From assembly GCA_911728435.2 (NCBI GenBank), contig OU452205.1, forward strand, positions 16,250,260-16,314,259: 64,000 nucleotides of DNA, in the 5' to 3' direction. The notes beneath the pieces were generated by a model that did not search any database, was not told the origin of the DNA, and saw only the letters and a list, made by a program, of their open reading frames with translations. The position numbers were made by a program, and so were the translations under genes. This DNA is from Apoderus coryli (lineage: Eukaryota > Arthropoda > Insecta > Coleoptera > Attelabidae). Shown one piece after another: positions 1 through 11,176 of the stretch; position 1 is the stretch's first letter, and every line of letters starts with the position of its first letter.

Positions 1-181
1 TACCTAGTTTTTTAAATGTTCAAACATTTTATACCTATTATATATATAAATTTGTGTAAAAATCTACACATTATAGTCCTATATTTTTAACAAATTAATA
101 CGGATTGTCGTTGTATTTTTAATATAGAAATTGTTACGGAAGATTGCAGGTAGACATTCTCAAAGTTTGATTTTTTAATAG

Positions 182-273
182 AACCATTGCCATTACCAGA
201 AAATGCAGATGAAAGAGTGGTACTGTCAGATGTTTCAGTTCCTAGCACAAGTACTCAAAATCCCATCTCTTAG
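182..273 (+). CDS. possible last coding exon of an upstream gene
   Basis: A T-rich tract ending in AG at 180-181 could be a 3' splice site. After it, an open frame of about 30 codons runs to a TAG at 271-273; its residues are low-complexity and acidic, then Ser/Thr-rich. An AATAAA signal lies at about 353-358, roughly 80 bases after the stop, as expected for a short 3' UTR. There is no recognisable domain and the rest of the gene lies outside the window. It could equally be a transposon-encoded exon or chance. Confidence 0.25.
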
Positions 274-755
274 ATGAGAGACAGACTTTATTTTTTGTGC
301 TTAGGTAATTTTGCATCCTCAATATAAAATTTTTGTAAAATGGACTTTCTTTATAAATAAAGTATTGTTTACAAAGCATTTTAATGTTTCACTATTAGTA
401 ATAATTCAAATATCCCGCCTAAAGCAATAAAGACCTCAGCGGTCGAGATTCCAAGCTCGTCTACTACTCATTACGTTTACCTTTTATATAGATGCAGTTT
501 TTTTTGCTTATTTCCAAACCAATAGATGGCGCAATTATATCGACACATTTGTCAACACGGGACAGTTCATTCTATTCCAGTATATAAACATTATTCTATG
601 GTTCATGTGTATAGTATTAAAATAAAAATACGCATACATACGGAGTTTTTTTAGATATAATAATGTGTGAATATTTGTTATATTATTGTGGTAGTTGAGT
701 AAATTAAATTTGTTGGAAAATCAAGTATCTAATCATGTTCTATGTGTAAATCTTG

Positions 756-899
756 AAATAAAGTGTGGCATCACAATTTCTCATCTTTTCTTGATTGTTG
801 CCAGTTTTGAATGAATTGAATTGAATGCAATAAAAATAATATGGAATTTTTTGAAGAACCAAATTATTTTAGCAAAAATAATAAAATAAACTTGGGGAT
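756..899 (+). repeat. direct repeat copy 1 flanking the mariner element
   Basis: About 144 bases, starting AAATAAAGTGTGGCATC and ending AACTTGGGGA, closely resemble 3,419-3,566 in the same orientation. The mariner-like element starts immediately after this copy. The unit was therefore probably present twice and the transposon landed at the end of the first copy. No coding potential seen. Confidence 0.7.
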
Positions 900-900
900 A

Positions 901-1333
901 TACAGGGTGTCCGGAAAAAGGAGGTCAATCCATTAACCCCAGATTCCTTGGGCAAAAATAATATGAGTTTTAAGATGTCATTTTTCATTTTAGCCCTCCA
1001 TGTTCGATATACAGGGCGTCAAAATTGAAAATTGAAAACCAATATTTTTAAATAATTCTAGTATTTATTGAGATATTGGATTCAAATTTAGTGTGTTGCT
1101 TCAGCATAAAGAGCTACTTCTTTCCAAAAAACAACACAAAAAACAATGTCTTAATAGCCAAAATACGGGATGTTCAGTACCTATTGACCCCCCAAGTTTT
1201 TATTACGTACGCCAATGACTTTTAAACTAATTATTTATAGGTTACTATGTATTTGTGATTATTTTTTAACTCTTATAAAATTTGGATAAAATAATTTGTT
1301 TTTGAGATATTTGGAAAAGTATTGGCTCTTGTT
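901..1333 (+). repeat. left terminal inverted repeat of the mariner-like element
   Basis: This stretch matches the reverse complement of 2,918-3,351 almost base for base, from the TACAGGGTG tip to GGCTCTTGTT, with scattered substitutions. An internal TACAGGGCGTC-like motif near 1,011 resembles the tip and could be a second transposase-binding site. Confidence 0.9.
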
Positions 1334-1519
1334 TGATGCCTCGGCGGCTCTGGCTATTCTTATAATGTTGAAATATCAAGCAACTCTGGTGTTACCTTGG
1401 ATACCTACTTAAGCAATGTTTTATTGTTGTCAAATTAGTTATCACAATTTGACAGTAGTTCAAGGTTTAAAAGTTAATATTTTTAATTGTCGGTAATTTT
1501 ATAAGTAAACACAACGAAA

Positions 1520-2678
1520 ATGGATCGTAAACGAAACAATTTTATATGTTTTTCGGAAATGACGGATACGATTTTAATCATGGGTAAGATTTAAAGACAT
1601 TTGATTGATTATAATCAGTTAAATTTTATTTTTGTTTATTTACTAGGAAAATGTAACTCTAACGCTAGTTTAGCCGCTAGGTGGTACGCAGAAAAGTTCC
1701 CTAATCGAAATCATCCAAGACGAAGGTATTTGTCAAATTTAGTTAGGCGACTAAGGCACAGTGGAAGTTTTAGGGAAGACCGTAAAGGGAACTGCGGTCG
1801 AGCCCGTCTAATTCAACCGGAAAAGGAGGAGAGTATTTTAACAAGCATCGAGGAAACACCAAATATTAGTACCAGAGTTCTTGCCCGACAGGTTGAAAAT
1901 ATTGGGAAATCTGAAGTACACCAGATTTTAAAAAGACAGCAGCTTTACCCCTACCACATTCAAGAAGTACAATCTCTGCTGCCTCAAGACCTTGAGATGA
2001 GATCTAGGCTATGTAGGTGGATATGCGAAATGCATGACAGAGATATACACTTCATCAAAAATATTTTGTTTACGGACGAAGCTACCTTTACTAGAAACGG
2101 GGTCACAAATATTCATAATACACATATCTGGGCAGAAGAAAATCCTTATGCCGTAGTAGAGACATCAAGTAAACTTTACAGTCAACGTGTGGGTTGGTGT
2201 CGTGGATAATTTCTTTTTGGGTCCTGTAATTTTTCCAGGGAATTTGACTGGTGAATTATTTTTAGCATTTCTTCAAAACATACTGCCCGATTTACTTGAC
2301 GATTTGCCTCTCTTAATTAGACAAAATATTTGGTTTCAACTTGATGGTGCACAAGCACATTTTGCTAGGAATGTAAGGAGATACTTACATGAAAACTTTC
2401 CCCAACGCTGGATTGGGCGAGGCCAAGATGCTCCTGTTAAATGGCCACCCCGATCTCCAGATCTTACCCCCTTAGACTATTCAGTCTGGGGTTGTATGAA
2501 AGATTTTGTTTATAAGGTTCCGATTTTGAGTGAAAATCATTTAATAGAGAGAATCTTACAAGCTGGGGAAGACTTTAGGTTGAAGCCTCATATTTTTCAA
2601 AGACTAAGATTTTCTTTACTAAAAAGAGCTCGCATATGCATTGAAAAGAATGGGGGTCATATCGAGCAATTTCTTTAG
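1520..2678 (+). pseudogene. mariner-like transposase with one intron and one frameshift
   Basis: Cut-and-paste transposase acting on the surrounding inverted repeats. The likely start is ATG 1,520; exon 1 (1,520-1,583) encodes about 21 residues and ends at a GGTAAGA donor. A 63-bp intron (1,584-1,646) ends TTTACTAG, and exon 2 continues in frame with a helix-turn-helix-rich N-terminus. The catalytic domain shows the first Asp in FTDEATF, the second in QLDGAQAH, and the third acidic residue in SPDLTPLDYSVWG. I count 43 residues between the second and third Asp, against 34 in classical mariner. A one-base loss around 2,150-2,190 shifts the frame just after the first catalytic block; the second half runs to the stop at 2,676-2,678. 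Total length about 364 codons, normal for the family. Family call is firm; the precise DDxD subgroup is not. Confidence 0.88.
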
Positions 2679-2917
2679 ACTAGTAGTTTATATAATGTTT
2701 ATTTAGTTACTTTTTCATGTTTTTAAAATAATATGTTTAAATAATTAATATTTGACAATGATGCTTCAAATTAAGTTAAAAATAATAAACAATTTGGTGT
2801 TCGTAGTGTTTAGTTTTATTACCTTTTCGAAAACTGTACTTAATTTGATGCACGGTAATGGTAATTTGAGTTAAATATGCTTGATTTAGTAGTGAAAATA
2901 CCGTGAGCCGCGTAGAC

Positions 2918-3351
2918 AACAAGAGCCAATACTTTTCAAAATATCTCAAAAACAAATGAGTTTATCCAAATTTTATAAGAGTTAAAAAATAATCAAAAAT
3001 ACATAGTAACCTATAAAAACTTAGTTCAAAAGTCATTGGCTTAGGTGATAAAAACTTGGGGGGGGTCAATAGGCACTGATCATCCCGTATTTCGGCTATT
3101 AAGGAATTGTTATTTGTGTTCTTTTTTGAAAGAAGTACCTCTTTATGCTGAAGCAACAAACTAAATTTGAATCCAATATCTCAATAAATACTAGAATTAT
3201 TTAAAAATATTGGTTTTAAATTTTCAACTTTGACGCCCTGTATATCGAACATGGAGGGCTAAAATGAAAAATGACATTTTAAAACTCATATTATTTTTGC
3301 CCAAGGAATCTGGGGTTAATGGATTGACCTCCTTTTTCCGGACACCCTGTA
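2918..3351 (-). repeat. right terminal inverted repeat of the mariner-like element
   Basis: Inverted counterpart of 901-1,333, ending GGACACCCTGTA followed by the TA target duplication. The transposase stop codon lies about 240 bp before it. Confidence 0.9.
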
Positions 3352-3418
3352 TATATCTAATGCGTAATGTGTGTTGTTGACGAAACTATGCTGGAATATG
3401 TGTATGGTGAAAATGTTC

Positions 3419-3566
3419 AAATAAAGTGTGGCATCCGCGAATTTCTCATCTTTTCTTAATTGTTGCCGAAATTTGAATGCATTGAATGGAATGACATATA
3501 AATAATATGGATTTTTTTCAACAACGAAATTATTTTAGCAAAAGTAAAATAATATAAACTTGGGGA
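3419..3566 (+). repeat. direct repeat copy 2 flanking the mariner element
   Basis: Second copy of the unit at 756-899, same orientation, with substitutions and small indels. It lies about 70 bp beyond the right end of the mariner-like element. Confidence 0.7.
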
Positions 3567-5220
3567 AATTAAGATTATATTTAATTAGGCATCTGGGGGT
3601 GTGTCGTGTGTTAATAGGTTTCAGTTTAATTAAGCTGTTGCGCGAATAATAAGTACGAGGTGTAGGATAGAGATCATTTGAAAGACATTTTGGCAGCAAA
3701 GATCCCATATGAATAACAAACAAATCTGACGATTTGGGAACTATTTTAAAAATGTTTCCCTTCAAAGAAGCCTCAACAAAAGTAAACGTTGCATTGCACT
3801 GACTGTTTAAACGTATGTTAAAGCATTTTACATCTGTTATGATTGCCCGAAATGTTTTCGTTGAAGATTAGAATGAATAAGAGCTATCACGTTTTATATT
3901 AGTTGACAAAACTGTCCTAAATATATCTCTCTATATATCTTTCTCAATAGATTTTCTTTAATCGGATTAAGCATGTCTTGTGTCCAAGATTAATTTTCCT
4001 CATCAACGATTTTGCGAACTCGAATTGGCGTTTATATTATTTAACATATAAAACTAGCTGACTAACTACTCAGGCGTTATAATATATAGGTATAAGTAGA
4101 TTAGCAGTAGGGTACTCGTTAAAATTTATTATAACTATCATTTAACTTTCAACACGACACGACACAATGAACGAGAACGATTCCATTTTATTATATTCCA
4201 GCTATATACCTACTTGTATGAAAGATAAAATGATAAGCTTCATCTTTATGTAGGTATATTTTTATAACATCATTTCTAAACGTGTTTATTATGGTATGCT
4301 TGTTTGGCAAATAAGAAAAAGCAATAATAATAATCCTTTTGTGCATCATATCAAAAGATATAAAATACAAATTCACTACTCAGAAAGATATTTAAATATT
4401 TCAAAAGTGTCGTTACAGATATTTCGCTAGCAAGTGCATGTTGAATATTTTAAAGCTTACTGAGAGTCTACATATCTCATAGGAAAATATTGTATGCGTA
4501 CGTTTAAGATATTGAAATAAAATTTGAGGGCTGTGACTACGGAATATACTGCAACAAGACACCACGCCACTGGTATTATCTATACTAGTTGGGTGATTTT
4601 AGAGATATTTTCTCTGAGTTTGGGAAATATAATATTTTTGTGAATATTATTTTAAGTAGATTGTTAACAAATGTTCCTAACTGTCCGTTTGTCATAAAAT
4701 TTAAGGGTCTGTTTTCTATCTATCTTATCGTTTATTGATATGGGTTTTACCAAAAGCAATAAATACGTCTACAAGTAGGTACATTAATAACAAAAATATA
4801 TAATTTTTGTCTCTTTTCTTTGTTCAACTTTTAGAAACAGATGGACCGTGTTTTCTTGTTCGAAGAATGATATGTTTTAAATACAGTGTGGTCTCACTTT
4901 TGAACATCGAAATGCCTTCATGTAAATTAAATGTCGGACTTTTATTATTATATGCAGAAGCCAATTGGAGGGTGTCACGGTTTCCCATATCAAATAATAT
5001 ATATAAAGGGCGAATAAAAAACAATGTGTTTTTGTCCAGTCGCTGATTCGGGAGATTGAGAAATCATTATAAAATCGTATTGTTTCTTGCTTTACAAATC
5101 GTAGTGACTGGTTAATCTTTTGATCGAACTCCAACATAAGATACCTAAGTATCAACAATCATTATTACAGTCGACATAAAAATGTATTTTATTTCTAAGA
5201 CGTAAACTACTATTCACCCT
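3567..5220. other. gene-free AT-rich DNA
   Basis: No domain-bearing frame, RNA gene or structured repeat recognised. Short open frames on both strands overlap each other and show no family signature. Confidence 0.6.
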
Positions 5221-5753
5221 GTAGCTGTATTTGTATAGGAATATATTTTACAAATGCTCTTTTCTTATTGGCTAATTTTCATTCTGTAGTACCTACTTGT
5301 CATTTTTATGAGGCAATTTTGGAAAGGCGATAGGATTTTCAAGTTAGATTCGTTTTAGCCATGGTAGAGTCTAGATGTGATTTCTAATTGTATAAAGTTT
5401 CTTAATAATAATCAGTTCAAGTTCAGTAAGTTCTTTGTTAATTCTTTTAATTGAAGGCCTTTTTGTTTCCAATCATTTTTTATAAAGATTAAAGTTGTTT
5501 ATTTTAGTAATTGAAATTAGTTCAGTTTTCAATAATTGTAATTAAAGTTTCGTATATAAGTTTTAATTATGTTGTTGACAGTATGGTCATTTAATTATTA
5601 TTTTCCTTTTAAATACAAAGTAGGTGACCGGCAGAGATCCAGAATAATAAAATGTGAGTAATTTTACATTACTTTAATACAGATTAATAAAGTTGATATT
5701 CTTTGTTTGTTCTTCTTTAATTGAAACCGCTCGTAAAGCTTGAATCGAACCCG
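5221..5753 (+). repeat. possible solo LTR or LTR-like fragment
   Basis: Weak call. The stretch contains a TATA-like GTATATAAG near 5,552, an AATAAAG signal near 5,687 and a U5-like tail ending GAACCCGTAACA at about 5,753, followed by ATTTG. That order resembles an insect LTR. I find no matching 5-bp target duplication, no partner LTR and no coding body, so it could be an eroded solo LTR or chance. Confidence 0.25.
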
Positions 5754-5959
5754 TAACAATTTGAATAGCATATTGGAAAATTAGTATTCTTTCTGATTGT
5801 GAATAATACCCGCTAATTCAAAATATATACAATACAATAATAAAATTCGAAATAAGTAGTCCATATCGAAGTGGAGTAGAATAATTAAATATTCTTGAAA
5901 TAAAAGTCGACCTCCACACAATAAATTTTAATAAATATCTCCAACAAATTACATTTGTC

Positions 5960-6000
5960 ACCATACATGTTTCGCAGCTCCAGGCTGCATCATCAGTGGT
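5960..6000 (-). ncRNA. hammerhead-ribozyme-like motif, left arm of foldback 1
   Basis: On the minus strand: stem I ACCA/TGGU, core CTGATGA (RC of 5,990-5,996), one extra U, stem II GCAGC/GCUGC, then GAAAC, a two-base loop and GUA before the predicted cleavage site. It matches the hammerhead consensus CUGANGA ... GAAA ... UH with a minimal 2-bp stem III. The extra base after the core is non-consensus. Activity is inferred only. Confidence 0.5.
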
Positions 6001-6331
6001 TATAAGAGATTCTTACGAAAAGCTATGTTATTTAACTTAGTTAGTACATATTATTTTTGAGAAATCTATTTATAAACTCATTGTGTGAAAAAATGTAAGA
6101 CATAAAATAAAAAGTTTTTGTTAAATTAAGTTTTGTTGTTAATCATTTAAAACTAAAAAACTCAAAACTCACATCATTTCTAATGTAAGGCTCATGATAT
6201 TTTTTCTTTTTATAAATCATTGAAAACCAAATTTCTCTTCGACTCACACAATGAGTTGATAAATAGATTTCCCAAAAATAATATGTACTAACTAAGTTAA
6301 ATAACATAGCTTTTCGTAAGAATCTCTTATA

Positions 6332-6372
6332 ACCACTGATGATGCAGCCCGGAGCTGCGAAACATGTATGGT
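6332..6372 (+). ncRNA. hammerhead-ribozyme-like motif, right arm of foldback 1
   Basis: Same fold as the left-arm copy, on the plus strand: stem I ACCA (6,332-6,335) with TGGT (6,369-6,372), core CTGATGA 6,336-6,342, extra U 6,343, stem II GCAGC 6,344-6,348 with GCTGC 6,354-6,358, GAAAC 6,359-6,363, and GTA 6,366-6,368. It differs from its partner only in the stem II loop. Confidence 0.5.
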
Positions 6373-6447
6373 GACAAATGTAATTTGTTGGAGATATTTA
6401 TTAAAATTTATTGTGTGGAGGTCGACTTTTATTTCAAGAATATTTAA

Positions 6448-8429
6448 CAATAATAAAACACTAAAAAACTAAATTTCAGTTTTTTACCGCAAAATAAATT
6501 CATTAGAACTAATAGCTGTCCTGGATTTGAAATGACAAATCCCATGTCTTTTAAATACGTATCGTCTAAGATACTTCGATCATAACACAATTTACTTTTG
6601 ATGACAGCTGTAGGGAAACTTCCTTTCTTTCTGCTAACTTTTAAAGGCCGAAAGAATGCGTTGTTTTTATGGCATAGAGTCGCCTATAACCTTTCTATAT
6701 GAACTGCTGAAACTCGATCAGCGCGGTCACACCGTTTCAACGACAGTGCGGCGGTATCGCTGCATCTCGATGTGGAGGCACGGTATTATGCAAATTAGCC
6801 GACTTTCGGGTCAGTTTCAAGTATCGGAAATTTAGACAAGATTCACTGATTAAGGCGATTGTAGGAGCTAGTAATTAATACTGACTACCTAAACCATGTT
6901 CTGATTAATATCTTCTAATATCGAAACTGCAAACCAAGACAAATTGCATTTCAGCAATACTATCTAGTATTTATATTAAGATATTGTTAATAATAAAAAC
7001 TCTTTTAACAATCATAATATACTTCAAACCAATAAATAAAATATATCGAATGGAATTTCAGGGACTTGAATCAAAGCAAATTCAGAGGGCAGATGCTCAA
7101 CAAACAACCCCTACGTAATTTTATTCGGCTGCTGGTAACTCTGGGTAAAGAAGGAATTATATGAACGACACTAACGGAATTCATCCTATTGATCAAAAGT
7201 CAGTTGCAATAAACTTCAAAACCCCAAAATTTTACTGAGGTAAAAACTTCACAGCTTACTAAATCATAAAAACAAATTAGTTCCCATAAATTTATTACAG
7301 AAACTAAATTATACTCAAAGATAATACATAAATTTCATTATTGTTTCTGGTGAATGAAACAAAAAAAAATATGGAAAACAAGTGAAAGATTTTCTGTTGA
7401 ATGAAACAAAAAAAATATGGAAAACAAGCGAAAGATTTATATCCCTTATTTTTTCTTTTGATTGCGACTTATGCAATTTCACGAAGCATGCTGAAACTTG
7501 GTTCACTAGAAATTGTGACAAAATTTAGCTAATAACAATAATTCATCCCACACATCATGTAGATACAAGAATAAATGGAGCACAGATATTATGCACTAGA
7601 TTGTACACCATGATACCTACTACACTGACTTTTCGTGACCATGTAATCTAGTTGAAACTGGTGTATTCCGTTGAATAGCATATAACTTAGAGAATACTAC
7701 CAAATTGGAAAAATGCCGCTGAAATATTTATTGTCGCACTACACTTGCGAAAATATTCTAAAATAAATGAGAAAGTCGTAGCACCTGATAGTTGTCGGAT
7801 GTTGTGGACAACTTCTTACACTAGAATTATATTGTTGCTCGTATTAAACTTTAAAATGTATTTTAATTGGAAAAAACTTATTTATTTTACACTATATATT
7901 TGCACTTTTGTTGGCTACTGATTTTCGCACACGTCTGTAATGGCCAAATTCCCGATTCCAGTGAATGTGTAGTGTATAAGTTGACAATGCGGTTGAGGGC
8001 ATCATTTGCTTCTATTGCCAACACTAGTCGATGCCATTACGGTTTATGCTGTTTGGAAATTCTTCTAATTACACATATTCTAGCTGACGAATGAAAATTT
8101 TGTCTCCGTTTGTTGAAAGCGGATTTATAATATACCATATAAGGTAGAATTTAGGGTACCAGCTAATTTGTACCCAAACAAAACGATTTGTTATAACAAA
8201 GTTTTAGAAAAATATCTATTATTATCATATATGAACTAAATGAGTAAAACAATTCTAACTAAGCGAACATACGTAAAGTTGCATAACATTTACGTTGAAA
8301 CTAATTAATAATAAAGTATTGATTTTCGTGTTGAATTTAAAGTTCATGCTGTCAGTGTGTTTTTATTTTTCTTGTTAAACTCAAGTGAAAATGTTTATAA
8401 AATAGTCCAGATTACGAGGAGTAAGTACA
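6448..8429. other. gene-free DNA with a GC-richer patch
   Basis: No recognisable gene. About 6,640-6,800 is distinctly richer in G, C and CpG than its surroundings, as around a promoter, but no coding frame follows. A 75-codon frame at 7,867-8,094 begins with TTG and has no family signature. Near 7,350-7,430 a motif of about 40 bases (GAATGAAACAAAAAAAATATGGAAAACAAG-like) occurs twice in tandem. Confidence 0.55.
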
Positions 8430-8524
8430 TAATACGTGACATGAAATGAAATATGTCAACTCCAACAAATATAATTCATAATAATTGTATTCAGTTTTTT
8501 AGTATGCTGAACTAGTCAACAAAG

Positions 8525-8568
8525 TGCCCTACATGTTTCGATATCTAAGATATCATCATGAGTGCTAT
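8525..8568 (-). ncRNA. degenerate hammerhead-like motif (foldback 2, left)
   Basis: On the minus strand: core CTCATGA instead of CTGATGA, extra U, stem II GATATC/GATATC, GAAAC, AT loop and GTA. The core G5 position is C, and stem I pairs poorly, so this copy is probably inactive. Confidence 0.35.
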
Positions 8569-9180
8569 ACAATAAGTTATAAATCTTTAGTTCAAATCAC
8601 AAAACAAGTATGAATTAATGAAACAGATAATACACTCATTAATAATAGACATTAATCATATAAGTTGTCATTCTCACACTTACCATTAGGTGGAAAATAG
8701 TATATTATGCAACGATCATGTAATGATAAACGGGGATCCGACACGAGCCGAATGTGAGTTGCGTATGGTTTATGCGAGTGTATTAATAATAATTACATGA
8801 GAGTCGTATACGCTATTTTATCTACACCCGATAAAAACTGAAGAACTATAAATATATTTATAGTTGTATTGACAAACGTCAAAATCACAGCATGCTTGAT
8901 TGAAAAATTATGGGTTTCTATTGGTTAAAAATCTGTATCGTTATGAAATATCTGTATCATAATGGATCTCATTATGAAAGAGATTATTGGCATATAAGTG
9001 TATTATTATAGTATGGGTGTCGAAAAAAAATATTTAAAATTGGATATATCAAATGAAATCAAATTGAAATTATAAACTTTAAAAGAACATGAAAAACGAA
9101 TTACTCAAGAAATTCTTCATACAAAATAAATTAAACAATGTTTTTTTTATTTCAATCAGAGATTTCTAACTTATTGTATA

Positions 9181-9225
9181 CAACTTATGATGATATATTG
9201 GATATCGAAGCATGTATGGTACTAT
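9181..9225 (+). ncRNA. degenerate hammerhead-like motif (foldback 2, right)
   Basis: Plus-strand partner of the 8,525 motif: core CTTATGA (G5 to T), extra U, stem II GATAT/ATATC, GAAGC, GTA. Flanks TACAA and TGGTA still pair with one mismatch. Probably inactive. Confidence 0.35.
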
Positions 9226-9295
9226 AGTTCAACATATTCAAACAAAAAACAATTATAAATTATATTTGCGGAGTTTCATTTCATATCAAGTTAAA

Positions 9296-10802
9296 ATGTT
9301 ATCAAACAATGTGTTTTCGATTATTATGCAGTTCTTTGTAGTAGCCCGACGAGAGTCCGAAAATAGAGAAGAAACGTTAGCTTAGTATGTATCTTATTTA
9401 GTACTTATATCCTATGATAATGCTAATTATTTAAATATTTTACAACGCGATACGTGATTATTTTAGTACTTTGGAATATTAATTTCTATGGTCTTTTTAT
9501 CTCTGTCCATAATTCTATTATTTATTTTTTTAAATTATTTTATCCCCCGTTTTGAGACCTTCCTGGACGCCTTTTGAACGCATGTTTTTTTTGTTTCGGA
9601 TATGTGAGGTATAACTATATAAAAATCATTCTGGACAAATCCTGTGTCAAGATTTCTTCAGCTTCCTCAGAGTAATTCTGCATGAACGCGGTTCAACTGA
9701 AACTTTTCCATAACACTGAGTTGAGTTTAATTATATTATTTCCCTGTATCTAGTCAACTCAATCATGAGTTATATATCATTAACATTAATCATCGCTTCA
9801 TTTTGGCACCTAAGCATGCTCTCTTAAATGACTTGTCTTTTCGTAAATAATAGCAGATGTATTTTTCAAAAAAATCTACTTCCTACAGCTTTCCATGCTT
9901 TTTAAATACTCTGGATTAACAGTTATCAAAATATAATGCTCATTCTTCGCGAATTAGTCAATCTTCTTCTACATAGAGACAAATAGTCTGTTATAAAGAG
10001 ATTTTAAAATAAATATATAAATTTAAGGCCCTGACTTCAAAAATAAGTCAAAATAAAGGGTTGGTTTTCTGAATAAAGATAACGACAATGGTATAGAAGT
10101 TTCGTTTCAAATAATCGATTAGTATTTTATTTAATTTATTATCATTATCATGAATAATTTAATTTTAATCCTTTGAAAAACTATATTTTTAAAAAATAAT
10201 TACTTTCTCCAAAATTAGTCAAAAATATATAATAGGGAATATTAAAACAAGGTTTATTTATTTTTTAAGTGCTATCGAAATATACTGTCTTAATATAGGG
10301 TGCCCCATTAAAAAATATATATATGCACACTTTTTTAGACACTCTGTATAATAGGGATTACTTTCAAATATTGCCACAAATGATCTGCGCGTAGAAGAAA
10401 ATTAAAAATCGAACTACTTTTCCTATAATAATTAGTTCGTGGTTGACCCTATTTACTTATAACAGTAGTCACATATCGTTACAAAGATAAAAACGTTCAA
10501 ATTAATAACATATTTATATTTGATCAAATACAATGTTTGCAAAAGCTAATATATAAGCGCTTTTACGCTTTGATCGTGAATAAAAGTAACAAATTATTAT
10601 GAAACATTTTCCGAACATAGCTATTATGACAGTTTGTAGGTAGGTATATTAACGGCTAGCAGCATTTTGAAAATTAATGGTATACATTTTAGTCCATGAT
10701 AAATGATGGTAAAGATGAGCAGCTTTACAATGTGACGCCATAAATTTTAAATTAGTGTGTCCCTTCTATATTCGATGCTATATACGAGTAGGTTTAACAC
10801 TA
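9296..10802. other. gene-free AT-rich DNA
   Basis: No gene or RNA recognised. Near 10,297-10,351 a TATAGGGTGCCCC ... GACACTCTGTATA pair resembles degenerate mariner-type MITE ends; too short for a firm call. Confidence 0.5.
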
Positions 10803-10811
10803 CCTCATATC
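10803..10811. repeat. 9-bp target-site duplication, left
   Basis: CCTCATATC abuts the ACCGGTGTG tip and is repeated exactly at 43,496-43,504. A 9-bp duplication is the usual footprint of Mutator-like insertion. Confidence 0.93.
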
Positions 10812-11176
10812 ACCGGTGTGAAAATAGCAGCTAAAGATAGCAGCCAAAATATCCGAACAAGCACGAACGCCAGTAGCCTCGCACTATATGCGCGCGCACA
10901 TCGTATCGAGCCAGCGCTCATGACGGGCACGAACAACTTGCCACGTGGTAATAAACATATAATTTACAGACAAATAACTTATTTAAAAAATAATTCATAA
11001 AATTAATAATGAAGTTAATATTTTGCAAAATATTGGACCAAAAGACAGTTTGAAGGTGGATGGTGAAAAAATATATTTTAATTTAAGCAAAACAGTATTG
11101 GGTAACAAATTACGTACCCATTTGCATTAGTACAATAATTTAACTAAAAATTAGTGGAAGTGACGTAATAGGGCGT
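10812..11176 (+). repeat. left outer tip of the foldback element
   Basis: A ~365-bp non-array segment that is essentially the reverse complement of 43,131-43,495; I noticed one clear substitution (about 10,917). The first 37 bases hold two versions of ATAGCAGCYAAA, 13 bp apart (10,824 and 10,837). The second, GATAGCAGCCAAAA, recurs in each 164-bp monomer. A CpG-rich stretch (10,860-10,945) stands out from the AT-rich surroundings. The open frame at 10,755-11,000 has no known domain and is mirrored in the other arm, so I do not call it a gene. Confidence 0.9.

Larger units (their letters stand above)
901..3351 (+). mobile_element. mariner-like DNA transposon with long terminal inverted repeats
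   Basis: A 2,451-bp Tc1/mariner-superfamily element. Both ends read TACAGGGTGTCCGG inward and are flanked by TA (899-900 and 3,352-3,353), the superfamily's target duplication. The terminal inverted repeats are about 433 bp with only scattered mismatches, far longer than the roughly 30 bp of classical mariners. The body holds one transposase gene (1,520-2,678) with a small intron and one frameshift. Completeness and the near-identical repeats suggest fairly recent insertion, but this copy would not make an intact transposase as read. Related TACAGGGTG termini recur across the window. Confidence 0.9.
5885..6447. mobile_element. short foldback element 1 with hammerhead-like motifs in both arms
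   Basis: A 563-bp inverted repeat. The left arm (5,885-about 6,090) is nearly the reverse complement of the right arm (about 6,245-6,447), with a ~155-bp AT-rich loop. The outermost matching bases are TTAAAT and ATTTAA. Each arm carries a CTGATGA ... GAAACATGTA motif, minus strand on the left and plus strand on the right. There is no coding capacity. Superfamily is not clear: it could be a MITE-like foldback or an inverted pair of retroelement ends. Confidence 0.8.
8430..9295. mobile_element. foldback element 2 with degenerate hammerhead-like motifs
   Basis: The left arm (8,430-8,605) matches the reverse complement of the right arm (about 9,150-9,295) with clear divergence; the loop is ~545 bp. 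Shared landmarks in order are CATGAAATGAAA, CAAATATAATT, ATGTTTCGATATC-like and ATACAATAAGTTA. Each arm has a hammerhead-like motif. More diverged than foldback 1, so probably older. No coding capacity. Confidence 0.65.

Noticed and set aside
4807..5158. Overlapping open frames on both strands
   Set aside because: They overlap one another in three frames, start with or lack good context, and have no domain signature.
5721..5760. tRNA T-arm-like TCGAACCC
   Set aside because: No cloverleaf could be built around it.
10755..11000. Open frames in the outer tips (also 43,307-43,510) as small proteins
   Set aside because: They are the same tip sequence in both arms, without a domain, and the left one starts outside the element.
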